A stretch of 64,000 nt of DNA from Bacteroidota bacterium (GCA_023417935.1 JAEZDY010000042.1:62001-126000), one strand, 5' to 3'; counted from the first letter of the stretch, positions 49,548-57,872 are shown. Numbers and translations: made by a program. Notes: generated from the sequence alone by a model not told the origin.

Positions 49548-50669
49548 ATGTCGGAATATAAAATCCTTGTAGTAGATGATGAGCCCGGTATACGCATGGG
49601 CACGCATCGCATACTGCAAAATTTCAAGGTTGACTATCCTTTTATGGATGAGCACATTGAATTTAAAGTGCTTGAAGCTTCCACTGGTGAAGAAGGCATA
49701 GAGATTATTGACAGTGAAAAGCCTGATATTATCCTGCTTGACAATAAACTGCCGGGCATACAGGGCGTTGAGGTGCTGGAGTATGTGAAAAAGAACATGT
49801 ATGATATAGTGGTCGTGATGATCACTTCATATGCCTCGCTCGAGCTTGCAGTAAAAGCTACCCGTGATGGTGCTTATGATTTCATACCCAAGCCTTTTAC
49901 CCCACAGGAACTGCGGGCATCAATTGAGAATATCACCAAGCAGTTGTTCCTCAAACGCATGACACAAAAGATGAACAAAGAAGGGAAGCAGATACGCTTT
50001 CAATTTCTTTCAGTTCTATCTCATGAGCTTAAGGCTCCGCTGAATGCTATTGAAGGTTATTTGAGGATGATGAACGATCAACAGCTGGGTACTGACATCA
50101 ATGCTTATAAAGAGATGATTGACAGATCAGTAGAAAGGGTTAACGGTATGCGCAGCCTGATTATGGATTTACTTGACCTCACTAAAATAGAATCGGGCAG
50201 GCCAGTGCAACATATACAATCAGTTGATATTACACGCATAGCATTGATGTCGATGGACACCATGCGCCCATATGCAATTCAGAAAGACGTTGACCTCTAT
50301 CTGAATACTAAAGAAAAAGTTTTCATGGATGCTGATCCTAATGAAATAGAGATTATCTTTAATAATCTAATCTCTAATGCTGTTAAATATAATAAGAATG
50401 GCGGCAGGGTGGATGTTTTTATTAAAAATACCGGTAAAAATATAGTTCTGAAAGTTAGCGATTCAGGTATTGGAATGACAGATGAAGAAAAAGGAAAATT
50501 GTTTCACGACTTTGTAAGGATAAAAAATCCTAAAACACGGAACATTACAGGTTCAGGATTAGGATTATCGATAATGAAGAAAATAGTAGACATGTATCAC
50601 GGTGAAATTGAAGTACAAAGTGTTTCTGACCAGGGAAGTACTTTCAACGTTATCTTTCCACTAAATTAA
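49548..50669 (+). CDS. Hybrid receiver-histidine kinase
   Basis: A 373-residue soluble protein. The N-terminal receiver (1-130) has Asp65 in IILLDNKLPG and the Lys in DFIPKPFTP; a HisKA domain follows (phospho-His159 in SVLSHELKAPLNAIEGYL), then HATPase_c (IIFNNLISNAVKYNKNGG, VSDSGIGMTDEEKG, GSGLGLSIMKK). A receiver placed before a kinase suggests it is switched by upstream phosphorylation, perhaps by the hydrogenase-like kinase two genes before. It is separated from the receiver gene by 3 bp. No DNA-binding output is found in this three-gene phosphorelay. Confidence 0.88.
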   Translation: MSEYKILVVDDEPGIRMGTHRILQNFKVDYPFMDEHIEFKVLEASTGEEGIEIIDSEKPDIILLDNKLPGIQGVEVLEYVKKNMYDIVVVMITSYASLELAVKATRDGAYDFIPKPFTPQELRASIENITKQLFLKRMTQKMNKEGKQIRFQFLSVLSHELKAPLNAIEGYLRMMNDQQLGTDINAYKEMIDRSVERVNGMRSLIMDLLDLTKIESGRPVQHIQSVDITRIALMSMDTMRPYAIQKDVDLYLNTKEKVFMDADPNEIEIIFNNLISNAVKYNKNGGRVDVFIKNTGKNIVLKVSDSGIGMTDEEKGKLFHDFVRIKNPKTRNITGSGLGLSIMKKIVDMYHGEIEVQSVSDQGSTFNVIFPLN

Positions 50670-50769
50670 ACCCGAATAATTTATCCAATTTATATTGAAC
50701 ACGATTATCCCAATAAATTAATGACGAAGGAATTTTACTAATTAACCACAAAAGAAATACTTAATTTAG
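50646..50769 (+). repeat. Possible decayed 24-bp copies of the hybrid-kinase gene end
   Basis: The last 24 bases (50646-50669, N-V-I-F-P-L-N-stop) resemble the 24 bases at 50698-50721 (17 of 24 identical, reading N-T-I-I-P-I-N-stop). Other 24-bp blocks in between and after are weaker. The region is AT-rich, so this is suggestive only. Confidence 0.35.
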
Positions 50770-50864
50770 TAAATCAGGAAATTATCTGTAATAACCATAA
50801 GATCAGCCCAATTATAAAACCAGGTAAATTCCCTCTTAAAATAACCACAAGAAAATAACATCAA

Positions 50865-51491
50865 ATGGCAAGTAAAAAACTCCCAGACAAAACAGTTGAA
50901 AGATTAAGTATGTATCGCCGCGCCCTGCTTAATTATTATGCCAGCGGTAAACCGAATATTTTTTCACATGAAATTGCCAATATGCTGCATATCACTCCCG
51001 TACAGGTGCGACGTGATATAATGCTCATAGGCTATACCGGAACACTTAGGCAAGGTTACGATGTGAAGGAACTGATTGATAAGATTGGTAAAATTATTGA
51101 CACACGGGATGGGCAGAAAATAGCTGTTGTAGGAATTGGTAATCTTGGGCGTTCTATTATGGGCTATTTTAGCGGTAAACGCACCAAACTTACCATAGTT
51201 GCTGCGTTTGATACAAATGTTGACAAAGTTGACAAGATATATGCCGGGGTGCCGTGCTATCATATTGACCGGTTGGTTGATGTGATTAAGGAAGAAGGAA
51301 TATCAATTGCTGTGATATCTGTGCCTGGTGAGGAAGCTGTTAAAGTTGCTGAAGCACTTGTTCAGGCTGGTATAAAAGGAATATTTAACTTTTCGCCCAA
51401 GCCCCTTAATGTTCCATCACATGTTTACCTGCAGGAGTATGATGTGATCACCATGCTTGAAAAGATAGCATATTTCGTAAAGAAGTCCTAG
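50865..51491 (+). CDS. rex: Redox-sensing transcriptional repressor Rex
   Basis: Rex binds operators when NAD+ is abundant and releases them when NADH rises. The 208-residue protein has the N-terminal winged helix (KTVERLSMYRRALLNYYASGK.. ISHEIANMLHITPVQVRRDIMLIGYTG), the Rossmann motif VVGIGNLGRSIMGYF and the C-terminal domain-swap helix ITMLEKIAYFVKKS. Its operators are seen at the hydS/hydC divergent promoter and between two secreted-protein genes (37853). Its place in the hydrogenase locus indicates control of H2 metabolism by the NADH/NAD+ ratio. The 195-bp gap before it may carry its own promoter, but none is clear. Confidence 0.95.
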   Translation: MASKKLPDKTVERLSMYRRALLNYYASGKPNIFSHEIANMLHITPVQVRRDIMLIGYTGTLRQGYDVKELIDKIGKIIDTRDGQKIAVVGIGNLGRSIMGYFSGKRTKLTIVAAFDTNVDKVDKIYAGVPCYHIDRLVDVIKEEGISIAVISVPGEEAVKVAEALVQAGIKGIFNFSPKPLNVPSHVYLQEYDVITMLEKIAYFVKKS

Positions 51492-51545
51492 ATTTAACTG
51501 CCAGAATACTGGTTTTACTTGTTTCGATTAATTTGTTGCCCTTAA

Positions 51546-52511
51546 ATGAAGATTCATTACGGATTTGATAGTGCAGGAGAGATCATGAATCCTGTGATTA
51601 CAACGGGATCATTTGATGGGGTTCATGTAGGACATAAAACCATCATTGACCGTATAAACCAACTTGCTGCCATGCATGGAGGTGAATCAGTTTTAATTAC
51701 ATTTCATCCGCATCCCCGGAAGGTTCTGTTTCCTGATACTGCAGGCAAGAATTTGTTGCTTATCAACTCTCAGAAAGAGAAAATCAAACTACTCTCTGAA
51801 ACGGGTCTCGATCACTTGATCATTGTGGAGTTTACTAAAGAATTTTCAGAGATATCCTCTGTTGATTTTATCAGGAATATACTCGTTAAACGACTTCATG
51901 CCAAGAAAGTAGTAATAGGTTTTAATCATCACTTTGGCCACAACAGGGAGGGGAACTTTGAATATCTGTATGAGCTTGGTAAGTATTACAAATTTGGAGT
52001 GGAGGAAATTCCTGAACAGGATATACACCGCGAAACAGTTAGTTCAACGCTGATAAGGAAAGCATTACTAGATGGCAAAATACAAAGGGCCAATGCTTAT
52101 CTTGATCATTTATATATTATTATCGGTAATCTTGGGGATGGCAGTGCAGCATGCAAGGCACTGGATTTCCCTATATACCGCATTCAGATAACTGATGATA
52201 GTAAACTTGTGCCCCCTGATGGTGTATATGCGGTGAGTGTGCTGGTGAATGGGCTAAATTTTAAAGGTATCCTCAACATTAAAAACTCACTACCACCTGA
52301 AGTGCGTGATATTGAGGATATTATAATTGACCTTCACATCTTTGATCAGGACGGAGATGGTACGATTGCTAACATTGCAAACCTGAAAGGAAGTGATGCT
52401 ATTATCTCATTTGTAAAAAGAATACGCGATGAGCTGGAGTTTTCAGATATGGATGAAATGAGCTTGCGGTTGTTGAAGGATTTTCAGGAAGTTAATGAAT
52501 TGATATATTGA
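51546..52511 (+). CDS. ribF: RibF-like FAD synthetase with degenerate riboflavin kinase domain
   Basis: A 321-residue RibF homologue. The N-terminal adenylyltransferase has intact motifs: GSFDGVHVGHKTII, FHPHPRKVL, GFNHHFGHNREGN and ETVSSTLIRKALLDGKIQRANAYL. The C-terminal riboflavin-kinase half (about 185-320) has the family's end (RDELEFSDMDEMSLRLLKDFQEV) and DGVYAV, but the Mg/ATP-binding G-F-P-T-A-N motif reads DFPIYRI, and the NIGxRPT segment is NIKNSLPP. Kinase activity is therefore doubtful, and it may act only as an FMN adenylyltransferase. A complete RibF would be expected elsewhere. Its 3' end has an adjacent decayed copy. It follows rex by 54 bp. Confidence 0.82.
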   Translation: MKIHYGFDSAGEIMNPVITTGSFDGVHVGHKTIIDRINQLAAMHGGESVLITFHPHPRKVLFPDTAGKNLLLINSQKEKIKLLSETGLDHLIIVEFTKEFSEISSVDFIRNILVKRLHAKKVVIGFNHHFGHNREGNFEYLYELGKYYKFGVEEIPEQDIHRETVSSTLIRKALLDGKIQRANAYLDHLYIIIGNLGDGSAACKALDFPIYRIQITDDSKLVPPDGVYAVSVLVNGLNFKGILNIKNSLPPEVRDIEDIIIDLHIFDQDGDGTIANIANLKGSDAIISFVKRIRDELEFSDMDEMSLRLLKDFQEVNELIY

Positions 52512-52548
52512 AAATGATCCATGGGAGTTAATGAAATGAATAAAATGA
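52487..52548 (+). repeat. Diverged tandem copy of the ribF 3' end
   Basis: The last 25 bases of ribF (GGAAGTTAATGAATTGATA..TGA, 52487-52511) are repeated at 52523-52548 (GGGAGTTAATGAAATGAATA..TGA) with 21 matches and one gap. The period is 36-37 bp and the stop codon is included. Confidence 0.65.
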
Positions 52549-52573
52549 GGTTGAAGAAATATTGGTAGGAGAA

Positions 52574-52633
52574 CTAATTATTGATAATGATGAATTAATT
52601 GATAATGATGAATTAATTGATAATGATGAATTT
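52574..52633 (+). repeat. 18-bp tandem repeat (three copies) upstream of the metallo-hydrolase gene
   Basis: The unit TTAATTGATAATGATGAA recurs three times (the first slightly divergent). It lies between ribF and the metallo-hydrolase gene, about 40 bp before the candidate start. Confidence 0.85.
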
Positions 52634-52672
52634 TGAATGATATGGAATGAAAAGTTGTAATATTTGTATATT

Positions 52673-53452
52673 ATGCCAGAGCAGAAATTAATGAAACTAA
52701 CATTTTTAGGAACCGGAACCTCTATTGGAGTGCCGGTGATTGCCTGTAACTGCTGTGTATGCAAATCGGCCAACGCACGTGATAAGCGTTTCAGAACATC
52801 TGCTATGGTGAACGTTGACGGCCAGAACATTGTTATTGACTGTGGTCCGGACTTCAGGTTTCAGATGCTCAAGCAAAATGTGGAAGATATCAATGCTGTG
52901 CTGTTTACCCATGAGCACCGCGACCATATTGCGGGACTTGATGACATCAGGGCTTTCAATTACATCTTGAATAAAACCATCCCGATTTATGGGACAAAGC
53001 ATGTTATGGAAGCCATTAAAACGGAGTTCCCCTATATCTTCTCAGAAGGCAGGTATTTTGGCGCACCACAATTGGCGGTTAATGAGATTTCGGAAAACAG
53101 GTTTTCAATAGGAGATACTGAAATACTCCCAATCATAATCATGCACGACAAACTGCCAATTATGGGTTTCAGGATAGGTGACCTTACCTATATTACAGAT
53201 GCAAGCTATATATCGGAGACTGAAAAGGAGAAAATTAAGGGGAGCAAGGTGTTAGTAATAAATGCCTTAAGAAACTCAAAACATGTATCGCACTTTTCAT
53301 TAAATGAAGCACTTGAGTTAATTAAAGAAGTTGAACCAGAGCAGGCTTTTTTAACACACATAAGTCATTTCCTGGGACTTCATGATGAAGTTGAGAAGAA
53401 ACTTCCACCAAATGTTCACCTTGCCTATGATAACCTCATTGTAGACATTTAG
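52673..53452 (+). CDS. MBL-fold metallo-hydrolase (PhnP-like)
   Basis: A 259-residue metallo-beta-lactamase-fold hydrolase. Motifs: LTFLGTGTSIGVPVIACNCCVCKS (Cys pair typical of the PhnP branch), IDCGPDFR, the metal site FTHEHRDHIAGLDDIR, IMHDK and FLTHISHFLGLHDE. PhnP-like enzymes act as phosphodiesterases on cyclic phosphate substrates; lipoate/octanoate-linked branch members also exist, so the substrate is open. The start is taken at 52673; ATG at 52691 (MKLTFLGTG) is an alternative. The 3' end is followed by a 45-bp tandem copy that would encode nearly the same C-terminus. It lies between ribF and hydG but need not be tied to H2 metabolism. Confidence 0.87.
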   Translation: MPEQKLMKLTFLGTGTSIGVPVIACNCCVCKSANARDKRFRTSAMVNVDGQNIVIDCGPDFRFQMLKQNVEDINAVLFTHEHRDHIAGLDDIRAFNYILNKTIPIYGTKHVMEAIKTEFPYIFSEGRYFGAPQLAVNEISENRFSIGDTEILPIIIMHDKLPIMGFRIGDLTYITDASYISETEKEKIKGSKVLVINALRNSKHVSHFSLNEALELIKEVEPEQAFLTHISHFLGLHDEVEKKLPPNVHLAYDNLIVDI

Positions 53453-53500
53453 GCTAATGTTAGCCTTGCATATAATAACTTGATCGTTGACATTTAGGCT
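53411..53500 (+). repeat. 45-bp tandem duplication of the metallo-hydrolase 3' end
   Basis: Unit 1 (53411-53455) contains the last 13 codons (N-V-H-L-A-Y-D-N-L-I-V-D-I), the stop and three following bases. Unit 2 (53456-53500) would encode N-V-S-L-A-Y-N-N-L-I-V-D-I and a stop. Both units are exactly 45 bp, adjacent, and differ at nine bases; five of these fall in four codons where they are synonymous. Confidence 0.9.
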
Positions 53501-53552
53501 AAGTTCCCATGCTGAGATACCCTCATCGAAGATATTCAGGCATAAAAATTCG

Positions 53553-53560
53553 TATCTTTG
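53553..53560 (+). promoter_or_regulatory. Bacteroidota -7 element for hydG
   Basis: TATCTTTG (TAnnTTTG) lies 38 bp before the hydG ATG at 53598, within the longer open frame, which supports the downstream start. Confidence 0.65.
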
Positions 53561-53597
53561 TACTACTAAACTGACTACAATTTTTATACTTGCGGCC

Positions 53598-55040
53598 ATG
53601 ATATTCAATCCTGAAAAGTGTAGGATCCCTGACGAGAGAATGAAGCCGTTTATAGACCCCGAAGAGTTATGGAGTTTAATAAATGAAACCATCCCCAATG
53701 CCACTGAAATCCGTTCAATTATACAAAAATCCCTGAGTAAGGAACGCCTTACGCTAAGGGAAACGGCAATGCTTATAAATACAACTGACCCTGCTCTGGT
53801 TGAGGAGATTAAAGAAGGTGCCAGGGAACTTAAGAAAAGGGTTTATGGAAATCGTATTGTATTGTTTGCCCCGTTATACGTTGGTAATAAATGTACCAAC
53901 AACTGCAGGTACTGTGGTTTCCGCACTTCCAATAAGGATGCGATTAGAAAAACCCTGTCAGATGCTGAATTGGTTTCAGAAGTAGAAGCACTGGAAGACC
54001 ATGGACAGAAGAGGCTTATATTGGTATACGGCGAACATCCTGAATACTCACCTGAATTTATAGCCAACAATGTGCGTCTGGTGTATGGAGTAAAAAAAGG
54101 TCCAGGCGAAATCAGAAGGCTTAACATTAACGCCGCACCACTTGAAATTGAAGGGTTCAGATTAGTGAAAGAGGCCGGCATTGGCACCTATCAGATATTC
54201 CAGGAAACCTACCATCCTGATGCGTATAAAATTTACCATACTGGTGGAGCAAAGAAGAACTTTGAATACAGGCTTACCGGACTTGACAGGGCACAGGAAG
54301 CAGGAATAGATGATGTGGGCATTGGTGCTTTGTTTGGCTTGTACGACTGGCGGTACGAAGTACTTGGATTGGTTAGGCATACTAACCATTTGGAAGCATG
54401 TTACAATGTTGGTCCGCATACAATTTCATTCCCCCGTATAAAGGATGCCTCTTCTTCACTAAAGTTAGGAACTGATTATAGTGTTAGCGATGAAGACTTT
54501 GTAAAGCTTGTAGCCATTTTGAGGCTTGCAGTACCTTATACAGGTATGATATTAACCGCCCGTGAACCGGCAGAATTACGTGAAGAAGTGATTCAGTTTG
54601 GCGTTTCACAGATTGACGGTGGCACAAAGCTTGAACTCGGTTCATATGCTGAGAAATCAATGAATGAAAAGCAAAACCTTAACAGGGAACAGTTCCAGAT
54701 AAACGACAACCGTTCATTAAATGAAATTATTGACGAGTTATTAAAAAAGGATTTCCTCCCTTCATTCTGTACAGCATGTTACCGGTTGGAGAGAACAGGG
54801 CAGCATTTCATGGAATTCTCAGTGCCGGGTTTCATTAAACGTTTCTGCTCACCAAATGCCATGCTTACGCTGGCTGAGTACCTTGAAGATTATGCACTGG
54901 AAGATACTAAAGCAAAGGGCTGGGAAGTGATTGAAAAGAACATTCACGACCTTGAATCACTTGAGGATGCAGTTAATCTTACAGAACTACGTAAACGATT
55001 GGAACTGATAAAAGACGGAGCGAGGGATTTGTATTTCTAG
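53598..55040 (+). CDS. hydG: [FeFe]-hydrogenase H-cluster radical SAM maturase HydG
   Basis: HydG cleaves tyrosine to make the CO and CN ligands of the H-cluster. The 480-residue protein has the radical-SAM CX3CX2C motif at Cys99/103/106 (NKCTNNCRYCGF), the conserved LILVYGEHPEY and YQIFQETYH segments, and the HydG-specific C-terminal CX2CX22C motif (Cys391, Cys394, Cys417) that holds the auxiliary [5Fe-5S] cluster. The frame extends upstream to 53487, but the ATG at 53598 (MIFNPEKCRI) lies behind a TATCTTTG promoter and gives the normal family length. HydE and HydF are not in the window. It closes the hydrogenase locus, in the same direction. Confidence 0.95.
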   Translation: MIFNPEKCRIPDERMKPFIDPEELWSLINETIPNATEIRSIIQKSLSKERLTLRETAMLINTTDPALVEEIKEGARELKKRVYGNRIVLFAPLYVGNKCTNNCRYCGFRTSNKDAIRKTLSDAELVSEVEALEDHGQKRLILVYGEHPEYSPEFIANNVRLVYGVKKGPGEIRRLNINAAPLEIEGFRLVKEAGIGTYQIFQETYHPDAYKIYHTGGAKKNFEYRLTGLDRAQEAGIDDVGIGALFGLYDWRYEVLGLVRHTNHLEACYNVGPHTISFPRIKDASSSLKLGTDYSVSDEDFVKLVAILRLAVPYTGMILTAREPAELREEVIQFGVSQIDGGTKLELGSYAEKSMNEKQNLNREQFQINDNRSLNEIIDELLKKDFLPSFCTACYRLERTGQHFMEFSVPGFIKRFCSPNAMLTLAEYLEDYALEDTKAKGWEVIEKNIHDLESLEDAVNLTELRKRLELIKDGARDLYF

Positions 55041-55113
55041 CATTCAGCAGTCAGCAATCTGCATTCAGCAATCAGCAATCAGTAATCGATAACCAAAAGC
55101 CTTGAACGCCAAG
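55041..55113. repeat. Short CAGCAATC-type repeats behind hydG
   Basis: Immediately after the hydG stop the sequence CATTCAGCAGTCAGCAATC is repeated with variation about three times (ATTCAGCAATCAGC). No coding function is seen. Confidence 0.6.
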
Positions 55114-55214
55114 TTTGAACAACTTTTGAACCCCTCGATAAAAACTCGGGGGAGTCCGCGCAGCTTTGAACAACTTTTGAACCCTCGATAAAAACTCGGG
55201 GGAGTCCGCGCAGC
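55114..55214. repeat. Two tandem 51/50-bp repeats between hydG and the next gene
   Basis: Unit 1 (55114-55164) and unit 2 (55165-55214) share TTTGAACAACTTTTGAACC, CTCGATAAAAACTCGGGGG and AGTCCGCGCAGC, differing by one missing C. Each contains a small palindrome CTCGATAAAAACTCGGGG-type hairpin. It lies between convergent genes. Confidence 0.85.
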
Positions 55215-55223
55215 TTTGAACTA

Positions 55224-56486
55224 TTACCTAAGAATTGTAACAGCACCTTTATAACTATCATCCCTGAAATAGCCGAAAGTATTTAACCTGTAATAATAAG
55301 TTCCTTCAGGTAAGTTATCACCGTCCCAGTTGTTTTTATAGTTCAGGTCGTCATAAACTTTCCTGCCCCATCGGTCGAGCACTATTAGTTCCATCCTGAT
55401 AAATTCTGTATCGATAGGTATCTTTTGCTCATTTTCCTTCTTGGCTATCTGGAAGTAATTATTGATCAGGTCGTTTCCACCGGGTGTAAATACGTTAGGA
55501 ATAAAGAGTTCAACTTCCCGGATAGGGATAGTGATTGAGTCGACGCGGGTACAACCACTCTGACTCACTGTAGATAAGGTTGCAGTGTAGCTTGTAAAGT
55601 CGGGATTGGCTGCGCTAAAATAAGTATGTGCGGGACTGCGCTCTCTTGATCCTTGTGAACCATCACCAAAATCCCATTGCCAGTCAATTACATTTTGATC
55701 ACCTTCAAAAGAGAAATTGATCACCGGGTTTTGCATGTAAACTGTATCAGGGTCTGTGCTCATTTCAACAACTGCACCTTCAAGTTCACTAACATCAAAG
55801 ATGGTATCAAGTTCGCAGCTATTAGCATCAGTAATTTTAATCAATAAACTGCCGCTACATGCTCCGGTAACAACACTATCAAAAACCGACGCAACGCCAT
55901 TCCATTCAAAACTATATGGCCTTGTACCGCCACTTGCAAAAGCTGCCACATTAGCGTTGCATTCTTCAGGGCAAGTAGCATCAATTTCTTCGATAATTAC
56001 TGACAATGCAGGAAACAACGTTATAGGAGTTGTTAAAAATGTAGTGGGTATATCACCAGAGCTATTACGAAAATATGAACTATCAGCGTCAAAGTATATG
56101 CTGCCTTCCTCATCTCCGGCAATGAAAACTAGTTCAACAAGCTTATCGGAAGTAATAGTTTGAGGTGTAGTTGCTACCCATTTAAGAATGGTGGTAGTAT
56201 CATTAGGACTGAAAATGCTGAAAAACCCATTGTCACGCAGTAGCGGATTCCTTTGTTTTTCACTGGCGAATGATAAAGTGTTAGCCGGATAATGAATGAT
56301 TAGAAGTAATGAGTCAACTTGCTCAATTGATGTGACCATGACAGGAGCAGTAAATTGCGAACCGATACAGAGATCACCACCTGCTTCAGGGATTGCGGTT
56401 ATATTCTGAGCATGTATATTGCTGAGGCCAATAAAACTGAATAATATAATAATAAATGACAGTTGCCTTGGTATTCGCTTTATCAT
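55224..56486 (-). CDS. Secreted PKD-domain protein with T9SS type B sorting domain
   Basis: A 420-residue exported protein (signal peptide with hydrophobic 9-24, IIILFSFIGLSNIHAQ). A cohesin-like N-terminal module (about 28-140; GGDLCIGSQFTAPVMVTSIEQVDSLLLIIHYP) is followed by a SprB-like Ig segment (ECNANVAAFASGGTRPYSFEWNG), a PKD domain (DWQWDFGDGSQGSRERSPAHTYF) and the type B sorting domain IPNVFTPGGNDLINNYFQIAKKE...LDRWGRKVYDDLNYKNNWDGDNLPEGTYYYRLNTFG. It is smaller but built from the same modules as the 34389-37796 protein. It is likely surface-attached through T9SS. Function is not known. Confidence 0.88.
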   Translation of the reverse strand: MIKRIPRQLSFIIILFSFIGLSNIHAQNITAIPEAGGDLCIGSQFTAPVMVTSIEQVDSLLLIIHYPANTLSFASEKQRNPLLRDNGFFSIFSPNDTTTILKWVATTPQTITSDKLVELVFIAGDEEGSIYFDADSSYFRNSSGDIPTTFLTTPITLFPALSVIIEEIDATCPEECNANVAAFASGGTRPYSFEWNGVASVFDSVVTGACSGSLLIKITDANSCELDTIFDVSELEGAVVEMSTDPDTVYMQNPVINFSFEGDQNVIDWQWDFGDGSQGSRERSPAHTYFSAANPDFTSYTATLSTVSQSGCTRVDSITIPIREVELFIPNVFTPGGNDLINNYFQIAKKENEQKIPIDTEFIRMELIVLDRWGRKVYDDLNYKNNWDGDNLPEGTYYYRLNTFGYFRDDSYKGAVTILR

Positions 56487-56599
56487 AGGGGATTAGCAGT
56501 ATTTCTACAACGATATTCGAATTAATTGGCTAAATTAATTCTTTTTTACTGACAAGAACGACAAAGAAAACAATTTGGTGTGTGATGAGATAAAAAACA

Positions 56600-56974
56600 T
56601 CAATAATATCCACCTGATATCATCATCAGAGTGCAGTTATTTACAATTTCAATATTATGTTCTTTAGCCAGCAATACAAGATCAGGATTCCACGTGCCCG
56701 GATTAAAGATAATTCGTTTTGGTGATAAACTGAGGATGTAATCAAAATACTGCTTCTGGTTGGGAGGGCCGAGATAAAGTGTGATAGTGTGAATATTACT
56801 AAGTTGCGGTAATCCTGTTTGGATACGCACACCTGCTACTTCGCCTTGTCGTAAACCGATCGCCTCCGTAGGAATGTTGTTGTCCACCAAGGTGTTTATA
56901 CAGATATTAGAGAAGCGCGAAACATTCATGCTTGCACCAAGTACCAGTGTTTTTTTTAGTTTCTCATTCGTCAT
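56600..56974 (-). CDS. CoA-binding domain protein
   Basis: A 124-residue protein with the CoA_binding_2 Rossmann fold: TLVLGASMNVSRFSNICINTLVDNNIPTEAIGLRQGEV, GLPQLSNIHTITLYLGPPNQKQYFDYI and NPGTWNPDLVLLAKEHNIEIVNNCTLMMI with the conserved Cys. Such small proteins (YccU type) bind nucleotides or CoA and have no settled role. The start MTNEKLKK at 56974 is favoured over MKASHM five codons upstream; both are possible. No operon partner on either side. Confidence 0.85.
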   Translation of the reverse strand: MTNEKLKKTLVLGASMNVSRFSNICINTLVDNNIPTEAIGLRQGEVAGVRIQTGLPQLSNIHTITLYLGPPNQKQYFDYILSLSPKRIIFNPGTWNPDLVLLAKEHNIEIVNNCTLMMISGGYY

Positions 56975-57147
56975 ATGCGATGCCTTCACAATAAAGCCAA
57001 CTTAAAACTGGAGTAATTTGTTTACACTAAATGTCATTTTCAAGGCTTTTTGCCAATTATTAAGCTAATATGTTAGTACAAATTGCCTTAGCTATATAAT
57101 AGTCTGAATTTCAATAGGCTAACGTTAAGATTTAATGGTGAAACCTC

Positions 57148-57231
57148 GAATCAATATTTTACTCTTCTGAAAGCAGATTGTCTAAATTCGAATCAATATT
57201 TTACACTTCTGAAAGCAGATTGTCTAAATTC
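57148..57231 (-). repeat. 42-bp tandem duplication of the ppa 3' end
   Basis: Units 57190-57231 and 57148-57189 are 42 bp each and differ at one base. On the reverse strand the gene-proximal unit encodes N-L-D-N-L-L-S-E-V and the stop; the distal unit would encode the same with E for V and the same stop position. The identity implies a very recent duplication. Confidence 0.92.
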
Positions 57232-57872
57232 TCAAACTTTTGACGGTAATCTTCAATAGATGCTGCAATTACTTCTTTTGCTTCCTCAGGCCCATAAGTA
57301 TGGGTGATTTCACAATCCCTTAATTCACCGGGTAGATCTTTATAAGTTAAGAAATAGTGCTTTAGCCGGTCGACGATCAATGGAGGCAGTTCATTGAAAT
57401 CTTTGTAGTTACCATATACAGCATCATTTTTCAGTACAGCTATGATCTTGTCATCAGCCTCACTACCATCAATCATCCTGAAGCCTCCAATTGGAATTGC
57501 CTGAACCAGCAGGTCGCCATGCGAAATATTCTTCTCTGACAAGATGCAGATATCAAGTGGGTCACCATCACCTATAATTCCGGTGCGTCCTGTTTTTTCG
57601 TTGGCAAATTGTGCAACTTTTTCAGCGCATAGTGTTTGAGGTATGAATCCATACAAGGCCGGCAATACATTGGAGTACTTCTGCGGCCTGTCAATTCTAA
57701 GATACCCTGATACTTTATCTACTTCATATTTAACAGTATCGGTTGTAACCATCTCAACAAAACATGTTATAATGTCGGGGGCATCTTTGCCTATATCAAC
57801 TCCATGCCAGGGATGCGATTTATATCTGAGACCCATTAGTCGTCCAATAGGGTCCATTAATCTGTTTGCCAT
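57201..57872 (-). CDS. ppa: Inorganic pyrophosphatase (family I)
   Basis: Hydrolyses PPi to phosphate, pulling biosynthetic reactions forward. A 223-residue soluble enzyme with family I features: HPWHGVDIGKDAPDIITCFVEMV near the start, VDKVSGYLRIDRPQKYSNVLPALYGFIPQTLC, the metal site GDGDPLDICILSE, AIPIGGFRMIDGSEADDKIIAVLKND and a C-terminal helix. It is slightly longer than the E. coli enzyme, similar to other Bacteroidota forms. Promoter: TAACTTTG about 23 bp before the ATG. The stop region is duplicated in tandem (57148-57231). Confidence 0.93.
   Translation of the reverse strand: MANRLMDPIGRLMGLRYKSHPWHGVDIGKDAPDIITCFVEMVTTDTVKYEVDKVSGYLRIDRPQKYSNVLPALYGFIPQTLCAEKVAQFANEKTGRTGIIGDGDPLDICILSEKNISHGDLLVQAIPIGGFRMIDGSEADDKIIAVLKNDAVYGNYKDFNELPPLIVDRLKHYFLTYKDLPGELRDCEITHTYGPEEAKEVIAASIEDYRQKFENLDNLLSEV

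Noticed and set aside
52574..52633. Tandem 18-bp repeat considered as a CRISPR-like array
   Set aside because: There are no spacers between units, and no cas genes are present in the window. The same holds for the other tandem repeats.
53487..53597. Extended N-terminus of hydG
   Set aside because: The extra 37 codons cover the promoter TATCTTTG and part of the metallo-hydrolase 3'-end duplication, and do not resemble HydG.
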